Below are positions 25,274-34,401 of a stretch of DNA of 64,000 nucleotides, one piece after another (position 1 is the first letter of the stretch; each line of letters opens with the position of its first letter). Source of the stretch: Verrucomicrobiota bacterium (GTDB lineage Bacteria > Verrucomicrobiota > Verrucomicrobiia > CAIQCK01); the NCBI GenBank assembly GCA_026397915.1, contig JAPLTX010000012.1, positions 1 to 64,000 on the forward strand. The letters run 5' to 3'. The notes under the pieces are model-generated. The model was not told where the DNA came from, searched no databases, and was given only the letters and a program-made list of their open reading frames with translations. The translations under genes were made by a program, and so were the position numbers.

Positions 25274-27493
25274 CTACTTCTTCGCCGCCGGCTTGGGGCG
25301 CGTCTGGCCGAGCGCTTTGCGGGCGCGACGGAGGATGCCTTGGTTTTGCGTCGCCTTCACAACTTTCCGCATAGCATCGGCGACGACGGCGGGGTTGGAG
25401 GCGACCAGACGCTCGGAGATGGAGACGGCGGCGAGGCAGGCTTCGTCCTTGATCGCCGGGTTTTCGAGATGCGACATCACCATCGCGAGCGAATCGGCGT
25501 CGCTGGCGTTGCTGAGCGCGCTCAGCAGCAGCCGCTTCTCGGCGTCGCCCTGGATCAGCGCGGTCGCTTCCTTGCACATCGCCTGGCGCTTGGCGGCGTC
25601 AAGATTGGCGTCGCCGATGGCGCGGATGTAGCCGCGCAGGGCCAGCACCTTGTAGGTCTTGTTCGGCGAGGTCTTCGCCAGCGCGAGTTGTTCGTCAGCG
25701 GCCTCGGCAGTCGTCCAGTCGCACAGGACGCGCGTGGCGGTGTCCTTGATTTCCGCGTTCGCGTCGTTGGTGGCAGTGCGCACGACGGCGAGGGCCTTCG
25801 GACCGCCGGCCGAGCGGAGGATGCGCAGCAACGCCTGCTTCGCGGGCACCGGCGCTTGCGCCATCGCGCCGCACAGCGCGTCCACGCATGCCGGCGATGC
25901 CGTCACGGCCGTAAACGTGATCGTCTCGCCCTCGGCGACGGTCTTGCTGGCCGCGACGCCGTTGACAACGTAGTCCACGCTCAGCTTCTTGGGCTTCTTC
26001 GGAGCGGGATCGCCAAAGTTGCCGTTGGTCGCTTCGAGAGACAACGTGCCGGACTTCACCAGCTCGGCGGCTTTCTTCGTTACCTCTGCCGACGGACCTT
26101 CGGGCAACGCGCCATAAACAGCTTTCTTGATGACGACGCTGCCCGCCGCCGGCTCAGCTTGCCGGGCGCAGACCGCTGACAGCGCGTTCTCGGCCGACGC
26201 CGATTGCGTCTTGGTGAGCAGAGCGATCATCGCCGGGATTTCCTTCGCGCCAGCCATGTCGCCAAGGACTTTGAAGCTGGCGACGGAAACTTGCTTGTCG
26301 GCGTCTTCGGCAGCCTTTAGCAACGCCGGCATCGCGTTAGCTACGCGCCGCTGGCCGACCAAATCAATGGCCGTGCAACGTGTCTTCGCGTCCTGAGCGC
26401 TCATCAGGTTAGCGATGGTCGCGTCCGCTTCCTTGCCGGGGAAGCCGGCGAGCGCGGCTTGCGCGGTGGCTGCGACATCGGCGTCAGCGTCGGAAGCCAT
26501 CGTGACCAGCGACGCCAGGCACGAGGGGCAACCGATCTGCGGCAACGCGCGGATGGCGGCGACGCGGACGTTCGCGGGGCCGGTCTTGGCGGCAGCGAGC
26601 ACGGCCGGAACCGTGGCAGTGTCTTTGCGGTCGCCGAGGGCTTGCAGGACGACGATTTGTTTCTCCGGCGCGAGCTTGCCGACTTCGGCGGCGAGAGCTT
26701 GCGTCAGCTTCGCATCGCGCATCTCGTGCGCGAGGCGCATCGCGACGGCGAACATAGCGTTGTCGTCGCCCTTGACCTGCTCCATGAGCATCGCGACGCC
26801 GGCGGGGCCACGGGCGAGGATCGCGCCGCGCGTGGCGGCCATGCGAATGTGGCGTGGCGCCTTGGCGGCGCGCACACAGTCGTAGAGGGCGGTCGCCTTG
26901 TCGCGCTTGCCGGCAGCCAGCAGCGCGTCGGCGGCGCGGATGCAGCCGTCGGCGATGACGTTGAGGTTCGCGCCGGAAGCACTGGCGAGCGCCTTCTCCA
27001 GCGCAGCGGCGGCAGCGAGGTTGCCGATGCGGCCAAGCGAAGCTGCGGCGGCGCAAACGACATCGGCGTCGGCGTCGCAGAGTAGCTTGGCTAGCGGCTC
27101 GACGGCCTTGGCGTCGCGGCGAACGCCGATGGAACTAATCACGCCGGCCAAGAGGCGGCCTTTGACCTTGCCGAGCGCGTCGCGAAGCGCGGCGTCCACT
27201 GACGGATCCGGATTCGGCTCGAGACCGTAGCGCGCCATGTGCGACATCTTCTCGTCGGTCAGGAGCGCGGCGAGGACCGGCACAGCGTTCTTATCGCCGA
27301 GAACGGACAGCTCGCGGCAGGCGGCGAACCGCTCGATCAGCGGCGCGTCGGCTTTCTGCGCCGTCGCGAGCAGCTTGGCGACGTATTCCTTCTTGGCCGC
27401 AGGATCGGCGGGAATGTTCCACTGCGCTTGCGAGGGCAGCGTCATCAACCCGGCGGCAGCCACGGTGACCAGCATCCATTTCATGTTCTTCAT
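25274..27493 (-). CDS. exported HEAT-repeat protein 1
   Basis: 739 residues from the third in-frame ATG (MKNMKWMLVTVAA); GGAGAG lies 8-9 bases upstream of it, while the track ATG overlaps that ribosome site. Signal peptide ends at LPSQAQ. The remainder is Ala-rich alpha-helical HEAT/armadillo-type repeats (LGDKNAVPVLAALLTDEK, AEIKDTATRVLCDW). It is interrupted at about residues 455-535 by a beta-type module (KAVYGALPEGPSAEVTKK, TNGNFGDPAPKKPKKLSVDY) that resembles DUF3395-like inserts. Ends in a basic tail (PKPAAKK). Paralogue of HEAT2. HEAT proteins are scaffolds; here probably for the exported sugar oxidoreductases encoded alongside. Last member of the operon-like run before the LtaS-like gene. 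Confidence 0.85.
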   Translation of the reverse strand: MKNMKWMLVTVAAAGLMTLPSQAQWNIPADPAAKKEYVAKLLATAQKADAPLIERFAACRELSVLGDKNAVPVLAALLTDEKMSHMARYGLEPNPDPSVDAALRDALGKVKGRLLAGVISSIGVRRDAKAVEPLAKLLCDADADVVCAAAASLGRIGNLAAAAALEKALASASGANLNVIADGCIRAADALLAAGKRDKATALYDCVRAAKAPRHIRMAATRGAILARGPAGVAMLMEQVKGDDNAMFAVAMRLAHEMRDAKLTQALAAEVGKLAPEKQIVVLQALGDRKDTATVPAVLAAAKTGPANVRVAAIRALPQIGCPSCLASLVTMASDADADVAATAQAALAGFPGKEADATIANLMSAQDAKTRCTAIDLVGQRRVANAMPALLKAAEDADKQVSVASFKVLGDMAGAKEIPAMIALLTKTQSASAENALSAVCARQAEPAAGSVVIKKAVYGALPEGPSAEVTKKAAELVKSGTLSLEATNGNFGDPAPKKPKKLSVDYVVNGVAASKTVAEGETITFTAVTASPACVDALCGAMAQAPVPAKQALLRILRSAGGPKALAVVRTATNDANAEIKDTATRVLCDWTTAEAADEQLALAKTSPNKTYKVLALRGYIRAIGDANLDAAKRQAMCKEATALIQGDAEKRLLLSALSNASDADSLAMVMSHLENPAIKDEACLAAVSISERLVASNPAVVADAMRKVVKATQNQGILRRARKALGQTRPKPAAKK

Positions 27494-27550
27494 TTTCATT
27501 CTCTCCATTTCAGATTCGGAACAGCTTCGCTTCTTTCGTCAGCGGAAAAA

Positions 27551-28903
27551 TCACACGGTCCACGGCGCGCGCATCGGGCGGGACCGCAACCGGTTCGCTT
27601 CGGCGTCGCCGACAAACTCGCCCTTGATCAGGTCGAACTTCAGGTTTCGCTTCAACTGCTCGCAGATATCAGCCACCAGGCAAATACTCATGGACCGATA
27701 CATGACTTCGGGATTCGCCACCGTGAGCCGGCGCGACCGGATGCAATCAAAGAAATCCCGCACGTGGTTCATCGGCCGTCGCGTCCGGGCCGCGTATTCG
27801 GCCATCACTTTCCTGTATTCGCGCAACAGCGCCGGAGATGAGGCATCGGGCATTTCATAACCATCGGCGGCCCCCAGCCAGCCTTCCGGGCCATCAAACC
27901 GCTCGCCACAGGAGCCATGCCAAAGATTACACTTTTGCCAAACATCGCCGACCACCCGGAACAGAACCAGCTTCACCCCGTTGGATAGACGCGTCACCAT
28001 CGTCTCATCCGGCCCGGCATACTCAAACTCGATGAAGGAAACGTTCGACATGTCGAACGCAGCCAAAGCCTGGGTAACCGTGTGCGCGCCCCACATCGCA
28101 ACATCGGTCGCGGTATCGTAAAAGTGATACCATCCTCCTCCACTTACATAGCCGTGGTTGTAAGGCCGCCAGGGAGACGGGCCGAGCCAGACATCCCAGT
28201 CCAGTTCCTCCTTGGGCGGTTCCGGTTCAGCCGGCAGCCAGTCGTGACGCATCCCGTCGCGCCAGCGGCAGTCGGCGTAAGCGGTATGAACCGGGCCAAG
28301 CTGTCCGGTGCGCGCCATCTCGATGCAGAAGACGTGATTCGGCTCGCTGAGCCGCTGCGCGCCAGTCTGATAGACCCGAGCATACCGGCGGGCGGTTTCC
28401 ACGACCATCCGGCCCTGCGCCATCGAGAGGCAGGCCGGCTTCTCGCAATAGACATCCTTGCCCGCCCGCATCGCCATGATCGAAGCCAGCGCGTGCCAGC
28501 GGTCGCCGGTCGCGATGAGAACCGCATCCACATCCGTCCGCTCAGCGAGGAACTGGCGAATATCGCCATACACGGCGCAATCGGTATTGCCGTATCTCTT
28601 GTCTATGGTGTTTTTCGCCGCCTCGCGACGTTTCTTTTGGACTTCGCAGATGGCGACAAACTGCACGTCCGGTTCGCCAATCATCCAACCCAGATCGTGA
28701 GTCCCGCGTCCGCCGATGCCGATGCCACCCATCACGATCCGCTCGCTCGGCGCCACCGCGCCATCGCGGCCGAGCGCGGAAGCGGGAATCACGTTCGGCG
28801 CAGCCAGCAATGCAGCCGCCTTCAGAAATTGGCGACGCGAAACCAAGTGGGGTGAACCTTTCGGTTCGCCCCGGTTGGTTTGCGTTCTCTCAATTCCGTT
28901 CAC
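27551..28903 (-). CDS. Tat-exported Gfo/Idh/MocA oxidoreductase 1
   Basis: 450 residues. GTG start with AGAGGAA 7 bases upstream. Tat signal SRRQFLKAAALLAAPNVIPA, then a Rossmann domain starting PSERIVMGGIGIGGRG, then DAVLIATGDRWHALAS, and the family's EKP motif (DVYCEKPACLS). The C-terminal half has the family beta-sheet dimer domain, ending GDAEANRLRSRPMRAPW. Such periplasmic members carry tightly bound NAD(P) and oxidise sugar hydroxyls (for example C3 of glycosides). Substrate unknown. Four paralogues occur in this operon; this one most closely resembles Gfo4 in motif content (LSEPNHVFCIEMARTGQLG). Confidence 0.92.
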   Translation of the reverse strand: MNGIERTQTNRGEPKGSPHLVSRRQFLKAAALLAAPNVIPASALGRDGAVAPSERIVMGGIGIGGRGTHDLGWMIGEPDVQFVAICEVQKKRREAAKNTIDKRYGNTDCAVYGDIRQFLAERTDVDAVLIATGDRWHALASIMAMRAGKDVYCEKPACLSMAQGRMVVETARRYARVYQTGAQRLSEPNHVFCIEMARTGQLGPVHTAYADCRWRDGMRHDWLPAEPEPPKEELDWDVWLGPSPWRPYNHGYVSGGGWYHFYDTATDVAMWGAHTVTQALAAFDMSNVSFIEFEYAGPDETMVTRLSNGVKLVLFRVVGDVWQKCNLWHGSCGERFDGPEGWLGAADGYEMPDASSPALLREYRKVMAEYAARTRRPMNHVRDFFDCIRSRRLTVANPEVMYRSMSICLVADICEQLKRNLKFDLIKGEFVGDAEANRLRSRPMRAPWTV

Positions 28904-28920
28904 GCTGTATTCCTCTTCTT

Positions 28921-28955
28921 CAATTTTTCAGCACCGTGTTTTGAACTGCGCTTTC
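28921..28955 (-). pseudogene. scar of a second DUF1080 gene 3' end
   Basis: On the minus strand GAAAGCGCAGTTCAAAACACGGTGCTGAA closely matches the 3' end of the DUF1080 gene at 30320-30365 (GAAAGTGCAGTTCAAGAACATCGTGTTGAA), with a one-base deletion that breaks the frame. It lies between Gfo2 and Gfo1, exactly where a DUF1080 gene would sit if a DUF1080-Gfo pair had been duplicated. Only about 35 bp remain. Confidence 0.5.
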
Positions 28956-28990
28956 CGATTCTGCAACTTGAAACTCGCGATTTGTAATCT

Positions 28991-30307
28991 CTAGACGTGC
29001 CACGGCTCGCGCGTTGCGCGGGTCCGCATCCGGTTGGCTTCGGCGTCGCCGATGAATTCCTCCTTTGCCGGGTCCCACCGCATGTTTCGTTTAAGCAACA
29101 TGCAGATGTTCGTGACGTGATTGGTGCTCATCGCGCGGTGCATCACCATTTCGTTGGCGACGCACGGGCGACGCGTCCGCACGCCACGCAGAAAATCGCG
29201 GATATGATGCAGCGGCCGGCCGGATTGCTCCTGATAACCGCGCACCAACTTGTCGAACTCCCTCAACAGCGCCGGCGAGGAAACTTCGGGCCGCTGATAG
29301 CCGTCGGCGACGGACACCCAGCCTTCCGTGCCCTCGTAGCGCACGCCACACGAGCCATGCCACATGCCGCGCACGCCGGGCTTCGACCAGCCTTCCGTGT
29401 TGAGCACCAGCGTGATACCGTTGGCGAAACGGCAAGTGAAGAAGTCGAAATCCTCGCGGCCGGGATACTCGTAGGCGACGGGCGAAGAGTCGAGCGCATC
29501 AACGCCGGACTGACACTGGCAAATCGTGTGGCTTCCCCAGCCCGCCACGCCGGTGCCGAAATCGTAATAGTTGAGCCATGCGCCGCAGCCGCCGAGGTAA
29601 CCGCGGTTGTATGGCCGCCACGGCGCGGGACCGAGCCAGAGGTTCCAGTTGAGCTCGTTCGGGTCCGGCTCCGGTTCGGCCGGCAGCCAGTCGGTCTTCA
29701 TCTGGAATGGCAGCAGATGCGCATAGACGGTGTGAACCTTGCCGAGCCGGCCGGTGCGCGCGAGCTGGTCGGCGAAGACGAAGTTGGCTTCGCTGAGCCG
29801 CTGGATGCCGCTCTGGAAAATGCGGCCGTAGCGGCGCGCGGTCGCGACGAGCGCCTGGCCTTCGGCAACGCTCATTGCGGACGGCTTTTCGCAGAAGACA
29901 TCGAGGCCCGCCTGCATCGCCAAAATCGAAGCCGGCGTGTGCCAGCGGTCGCCGGTCGCGATCAGCATTGCGTCGAGGTCGCGGCGCTGGGCAATGAACT
30001 CGCGCATGTCGCGGAACGTCGCGCAACCCTGGTTGTTGTAGGTTTGATCCACCAACTGCTTGACCGCGTCGCGTCGTGCCTTCTTCACCTCGCAGACGGC
30101 GACGAACTGCACCTCCGGCTCCTGCAACAGCACGCTCAAGTCATAACCGCCGCGCCCGCCGATGCCGATGCCACCCATCACGATCCGCTCGCTCGGCGCC
30201 ACCGCGCCATCGCGGCCGAGCGCGGAAGCGGGGATGAGGTTCGGCGCAGCAACCGAAGCAGACGCCAGCAGCGTCTGTTTCAGAAAGTCGCGACGGTTGA
30301 TCTTCAT
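28991..30307 (-). CDS. Tat-exported Gfo/Idh/MocA oxidoreductase 2
   Basis: 438 residues. Tat signal NRRDFLKQTLLASASVAAPN, Rossmann start PSERIVMGGIGIGGRGGYD, DAMLIATGDRWHTPAS, EKP motif (DVFCEKPSAMS), and C-terminal GDAEANRMRTRATREPWHV. Compared with Gfo1 the middle differs (KVHTVYAHLLPF, GYLGGCGAWLNYYDFGTGV), so the two copies probably see different substrates. 12 bp after the DUF1080 stop, so co-translated with it; DUF1080 hydrolases act on the 3-keto products such dehydrogenases make. Confidence 0.92.
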   Translation of the reverse strand: MKINRRDFLKQTLLASASVAAPNLIPASALGRDGAVAPSERIVMGGIGIGGRGGYDLSVLLQEPEVQFVAVCEVKKARRDAVKQLVDQTYNNQGCATFRDMREFIAQRRDLDAMLIATGDRWHTPASILAMQAGLDVFCEKPSAMSVAEGQALVATARRYGRIFQSGIQRLSEANFVFADQLARTGRLGKVHTVYAHLLPFQMKTDWLPAEPEPDPNELNWNLWLGPAPWRPYNRGYLGGCGAWLNYYDFGTGVAGWGSHTICQCQSGVDALDSSPVAYEYPGREDFDFFTCRFANGITLVLNTEGWSKPGVRGMWHGSCGVRYEGTEGWVSVADGYQRPEVSSPALLREFDKLVRGYQEQSGRPLHHIRDFLRGVRTRRPCVANEMVMHRAMSTNHVTNICMLLKRNMRWDPAKEEFIGDAEANRMRTRATREPWHV

Positions 30308-30319
30308 GGCTCTGCTTTT

Positions 30320-30988
30320 CTACTTCAGCGTCTTCAACACGATGTTCTTGAACTGCACTTTCATCGGCGGGCCGGGATGCATCTGAAGGCCGATGACACC
30401 GCTCGGCGTGGCAATGGCGGGACGATGATCCGTCACGCGGCTCATCAACACGCCGTTCACGTAATACGTGATCTCCGGTCCGCGGCAGACGATGCGGCAG
30501 GTGTTCCAGCCTTCCTTCTTGAAAACCTTGAGCAGTTCCGCGGCGTCGCCGATCTTCTCTGTCTCTTTCTTGCCGTCGACGGCGAAGACCGTCTTCTCAC
30601 CGCGTGCGACGACCAAGCCGCCCTTGTGATGATAAATGAAACCGACCAGCCCGCCGTTGCCGGTCATGTCGGCCTGATAGCCCATCGTGTCCCATTCGCC
30701 CCGGCGCGCGGAGCGAATCTGGATGCCAGAGTTGGCTTTCGCGCTCAGCCGGAAATCCGCCGTCAACTCAAAGTCCGCCGGCTCGCCGCCTTTCCAGATG
30801 AGGTAGTTGCATTTCTTGCACGGCTTCTCCGGCGTGCTCTCCGCCGTGAGCGCGCCGTCCTCGACGTGCCACCAGCCGGGCGCGGCGTCCCAACCGTCGA
30901 GGTCCTTGCCGTTGAAAAGCTGCTGCTCGCCCGCGCGCGCGGCGAAAGCGACCAGACAGACTGCGGAAAGTGTGGCGAGATTCTTCAT
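30320..30988 (-). CDS. exported DUF1080 protein (3-keto-glycoside hydrolase family)
   Basis: 222 residues from the ATG giving MKNLATLSAVCLVAF; the track start 11 codons earlier is an Arg run belonging to the upstream gene's other frame. Signal peptide ends near AARAGE. The DUF1080 concanavalin-like fold shows LFNGKDLDGWDAAPGWWHVEDG, DFELTADFRLSAKANSGIQIR, GWNTCRIVCRGPEITYYVNG and GVIGLQMHPGPPMKVQFKNI. Members hydrolyse 3-keto sugars produced by Gfo/Idh/MocA oxidoreductases. It sits 4 bp after HEAT2 and 12 bp before Gfo2, supporting one transcript and one pathway. A scar of a second copy lies at 28921-28955. Confidence 0.92.
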   Translation of the reverse strand: MKNLATLSAVCLVAFAARAGEQQLFNGKDLDGWDAAPGWWHVEDGALTAESTPEKPCKKCNYLIWKGGEPADFELTADFRLSAKANSGIQIRSARRGEWDTMGYQADMTGNGGLVGFIYHHKGGLVVARGEKTVFAVDGKKETEKIGDAAELLKVFKKEGWNTCRIVCRGPEITYYVNGVLMSRVTDHRPAIATPSGVIGLQMHPGPPMKVQFKNIVLKTLK

Positions 30989-30992
30989 GCAA

Positions 30993-33203
30993 CTACTTCT
31001 TCTTCGCCTTCGGCGCAGCACCTTTCGCTTGCGCCAGCAACCGCTTCGCTTGCTGCGCGAGTTTCTTGTCGGAGGTCGTCACCTGCTGCATGGCGGCAGC
31101 GACCTGCGCCGGGTTCTTGCCAACGATCCTTGCGGAGATGGCAACTGCGGCGATACTCGCTTCGCCCTTGAGGTTGCCGGCGGCCAGATACGGCGTCACC
31201 AGCGCCAGCGATTCGGCGGTGGGAATCTCACCAAGAGCTGCCAGCCCAAGGCGGCGTTCCTCGTCGCGCTCGATCAACGCCATCGCTTCCTTCAACGAGG
31301 CGAATTTCTGCTCGATGGAAGCGTCCTGCAACGGAATCAGCCGGAGCTGGCCGCGGAGCGCGAGGACTTTGAACTTCTTGTCCGTCGCGGTCTTTGCGAT
31401 CTGCATCACATCGGGCAACGCGTCCGCCGTCTGCCAGTCGCAGAGCGTGCGCTGGGCGGTTTCCTTGATCTCGGCGTTGGCGTCCGAAGCGGCGGCGCGG
31501 ACGGCGGCGAGCGCCTTCGGGCCGCCGGCCGAGCGCAACACGCGCAGCAACGCAACCTTCGCGGGCACCGGCGCCTGCGCCATCGGCGCGCAAAGCGCGT
31601 CCACAAGCGCCGGTGGCACGGCCGTCGCGGTAAACGCGATGGTGTCGTTCTCGCGGACCGTCTTGACGCTTGGCACACCGTTCACCGTGTATTCGACGCG
31701 CAGTCTCTTGACCTTGCCGCCGGCGGTGTCGCCGAAATGTTTGTTGGACGCCTGCACTGTGGGGGAAGCTTTCACAAGCTCGGCGAGCTTGGCGGTGACA
31801 TCGGCCAAGGGACCTTCGGGCAGCGCGCCATAGATCGCCTTCTGGATAACGACGTTGCCGCTGACGGGCCGGTTCAACCGCGCGCAGACGGCCGACAGCG
31901 CGTTCTCGGCCGGTTCCGTATCTTTCGCTTTCATCAGCGCACCGAGCAGCATCGGCACTTCGTCAATGCCGGCCAGTTCGCCGAGTGCCTTGAAGCTTGC
32001 GCCGGAAACGGCGGCGTTGGAATCCTCGGCGACCTTCAGCAGCTCCGGAATCGCGCTCATGATGCGGCGCTGGGCGATCAACTCGATCGCGGCGCGGCGG
32101 GCGTTCTCCTCCGGTTGCTTGAGCATCGCAACGATGGCTGATTCAACCTCCGCGCCCGGCATCTTGGCCACCGCCAGCCTGGCGGACATTGCGACCTTCG
32201 AGTCGCCGCCGGCAGCAATGGAGAGCAGAGCCGGGGCGGATTTGGGGTTGCTCAGGCGGTCGAGCACACTGATCGCGATAAGTTGTTGCGGCTCTGGCGC
32301 GCTCTTCGCAGCCTTGAGCGCCACGTCGAGCGTCTCGGCGTCGCCGCGGTCAGCGAGCGCGAGCAACAGATACGATTGCCGCTCCGGCGTCACGCGTTCC
32401 ATCTCGGCCAGCAACGCCTGTGTCACCTCGCGGCCGGGCAGATCGCGCACCGTGCGCATGGCGCTGTTGAAACAATCCTTGTCCTTCGAGCGCAGTTGCT
32501 CGACCAACATCGGCACGCCAGCGGCTCCGCGGGCAAGGATCGCGCCCCGCGTCGCCTCAGCGGTCTTCTGCTTCGAGATGTTCGCGCTACGGACGGCGTC
32601 AAACAGCTTTGCAGCTGCTTCAGCCTTTCCTTCGGCGAGTGATTGTTCCGCGCAGAGGATGCAGCCTTCGGCAACGGCAGGGCGAACCGCGGCGGGCGCG
32701 CCGACGAGCAGAGGTTGCAACGTCTTGGCGGCCGTCCCACCGCCGATGCGACCCAGCGCCGCGGCGGCAGCCGAGGCCACGTCAGCATCGGAATCCTTGA
32801 GCTTCTCGGAGAGAGCGCCGACGGAGTTGGCGTCGCGGCGGACGCCGAGGGTGTTGATCACGCCGATCAGGAGCTTGCCGTGCAGTTTGCCGAGCGCCTC
32901 GCGCAACGCGTCATCGGCGGCAGAATCGGGAATGGCCTGGAGGGCAATGCGCGCCCACGAGGCGAGGTGCTCGTCGGCAAGGAACGGCGCGAGCACCGAC
33001 ACCGCTTCGCTGGTGCCGTAGATGGCGAGCCGTTTGCACGCGATCGCTTTTTCCGCGGGCGGCGCGCCGGACTTGAGGATGGCGATGAGTTCGCGCTGCT
33101 TTTCGGCGGCCTTGGCGGCGTCGGGACCGGCGGCTTGAAGCTGGCCGGCAAGCGCGAGGGCTGCGACCAACGCGGCGTTACGGATGATGAAGTTCAGTTT
33201 CAT
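30993..33203 (-). CDS. exported HEAT-repeat protein 2
   Basis: 736 residues with signal peptide (NAALVAALALAGQLQA). Paralogue of HEAT1 over its full length: shared LGVRRDANSVGALSEKLKD, ENALSAVCAR, KAIYGALPEGPLADVTAK, FGDTAGGKVKRLRVEYTVNG and AQAPVPAKVALLRVLRSAGG. Helical HEAT repeats flank the same beta-type (DUF3395-like) insert at about 470-555, and the tail is basic (APKAKKK). Starts directly after the deleted Gfo3 gene; its 5' end overlaps the tail of the track ORF of Gfo3 by four bases. Scaffold for exported enzymes is inferred from repeats and context only. Confidence 0.85.
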   Translation of the reverse strand: MKLNFIIRNAALVAALALAGQLQAAGPDAAKAAEKQRELIAILKSGAPPAEKAIACKRLAIYGTSEAVSVLAPFLADEHLASWARIALQAIPDSAADDALREALGKLHGKLLIGVINTLGVRRDANSVGALSEKLKDSDADVASAAAAALGRIGGGTAAKTLQPLLVGAPAAVRPAVAEGCILCAEQSLAEGKAEAAAKLFDAVRSANISKQKTAEATRGAILARGAAGVPMLVEQLRSKDKDCFNSAMRTVRDLPGREVTQALLAEMERVTPERQSYLLLALADRGDAETLDVALKAAKSAPEPQQLIAISVLDRLSNPKSAPALLSIAAGGDSKVAMSARLAVAKMPGAEVESAIVAMLKQPEENARRAAIELIAQRRIMSAIPELLKVAEDSNAAVSGASFKALGELAGIDEVPMLLGALMKAKDTEPAENALSAVCARLNRPVSGNVVIQKAIYGALPEGPLADVTAKLAELVKASPTVQASNKHFGDTAGGKVKRLRVEYTVNGVPSVKTVRENDTIAFTATAVPPALVDALCAPMAQAPVPAKVALLRVLRSAGGPKALAAVRAAASDANAEIKETAQRTLCDWQTADALPDVMQIAKTATDKKFKVLALRGQLRLIPLQDASIEQKFASLKEAMALIERDEERRLGLAALGEIPTAESLALVTPYLAAGNLKGEASIAAVAISARIVGKNPAQVAAAMQQVTTSDKKLAQQAKRLLAQAKGAAPKAKKK

Positions 33204-33251
33204 GTTCTCGTGATTTGTAATACGTGATTCGTGATTCGTCCGTAATGGCCG

Positions 33252-34393
33252 TTAAAAGCGCCACGGTTCGCGCAGGGCTTCACCGCGAAGACGGTTGGCT
33301 TCCTCGTCGCCGATGAACTCGTTCTTCTTCGGGTCGTAGGCGAGCTTGCGGTCCAGGAAGAGCGCGATGTTGCCGGCGTTGCAGGCGATGTGCGTATTGC
33401 AGGCCGCGTCGGCGTTGGCCAGCCGGTTTCGCCTTCAAAGCGCACCGGGCAGGAGCCGATGCTGGGAAGCCAGCCTTCGTTGCGCATGACGAGCTTGACG
33501 CCGTTGGCGTAGCGCGCGTGCAACTGCCCATCCTGCGGCCAGTATTCCACCGGCACCGTCTTGTCGGCATCGTTGGCCCACTGGCATTGGTCCACGCAAT
33601 GCGAACCCCACTCCAGACATCCGCCGCCGCCGGGGCCGCCGACGAAGCCGCCGCCCTTCTCGAAGCTGCCAGCGCGAGAGAACAGCGCCTTGTTGAATGG
33701 CCGCCACGCCGCCGGGCCGAGGTAAAGGTTCCAGTCGTCTTCCTCCTTGGACGGCTCCGGATCGGGTTCGGGCCAGCCGCTGGTGACGGCTTTCAACCCC
33801 ATCGGATGCGCGTGGAGCGTCGTGAGTTTACCGAGCTTGCCGCTGCGGGCGAGTTCGACGGCAAATTGAAAATTGGGCAGGCTGCGCCGCTGTGTGCCGG
33901 CTTGGAACACGCGGCCGGTGCGATGAAACGCCTCGGCCAGCGAGAGACTGTCCAAGATCGTCTTGGCGCACGGTTTCTCGCAGTAAACATCCTTGCCCGC
34001 CTTCGCGGCCGTGACGGACGCCAGCGCGTGCCAGTTTGGTCCGGTGGCGATAAGCACGGCGTCAATGTCGGGGCGGGCGAGCAGTTCGCGCAGATCACGA
34101 TACGTAGCGCAATTGGTGTTGCCGTATTTGGCGTCAGCGCGCTCCTTGACGGCTTGGCGGCGCGCGGCCTTGACCTCGGCGATGGCCACGAACTGCACGT
34201 CGGCTTCCTCCAAGAAGCAGCCGAGCACGTAGGTCCCGCGGCCACCGATGCCGATGGCGCCAAGCACGACGCGCTCACTCGGTGCGACCGTGCCATCGAG
34301 ACCCAGCGCGGAAGCGGGGATGACGTTGGGCAGCGCGCTGGCTGCCGCAGTGGCGAAACTGGTCTTCAAGAAATCACGACGATTCATTTTCAT
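33252..34393 (-). pseudogene. Gfo/Idh/MocA oxidoreductase 3, internal deletion with frameshift
   Basis: The frame starts at a normal Tat signal (NRRDFLKTSFATAAASALPN) with PSERVVLGAIGIGGRG and EKP motif (DVYCEKPCAKT). After EGETGW (near 33419) it leaves the family and runs on as nonsense to 33200. The other frame from the same point reads ANADAACNTHIACNAGNIA, then PKKNEFIGDEEANRLRGEALREPWRF and a stop at 33252-33254, which is the true family C-terminus. Relative to Gfo2 about 50 residues between TEGW and the tail are missing. So a deletion not divisible by three joined the two parts. An assembly error is the alternative. If real, the enzyme lacks part of its C-terminal domain and may be inactive. 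Confidence 0.85.
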
Positions 34394-34401
34394 GTTCTGT
34401 T

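Noticed and set aside
33200-33251. Extending Gfo3 to the track stop at 33200
   Set aside because: The last about 60 residues of that frame are nonsense; the true family tail ends at 33252 in another frame.
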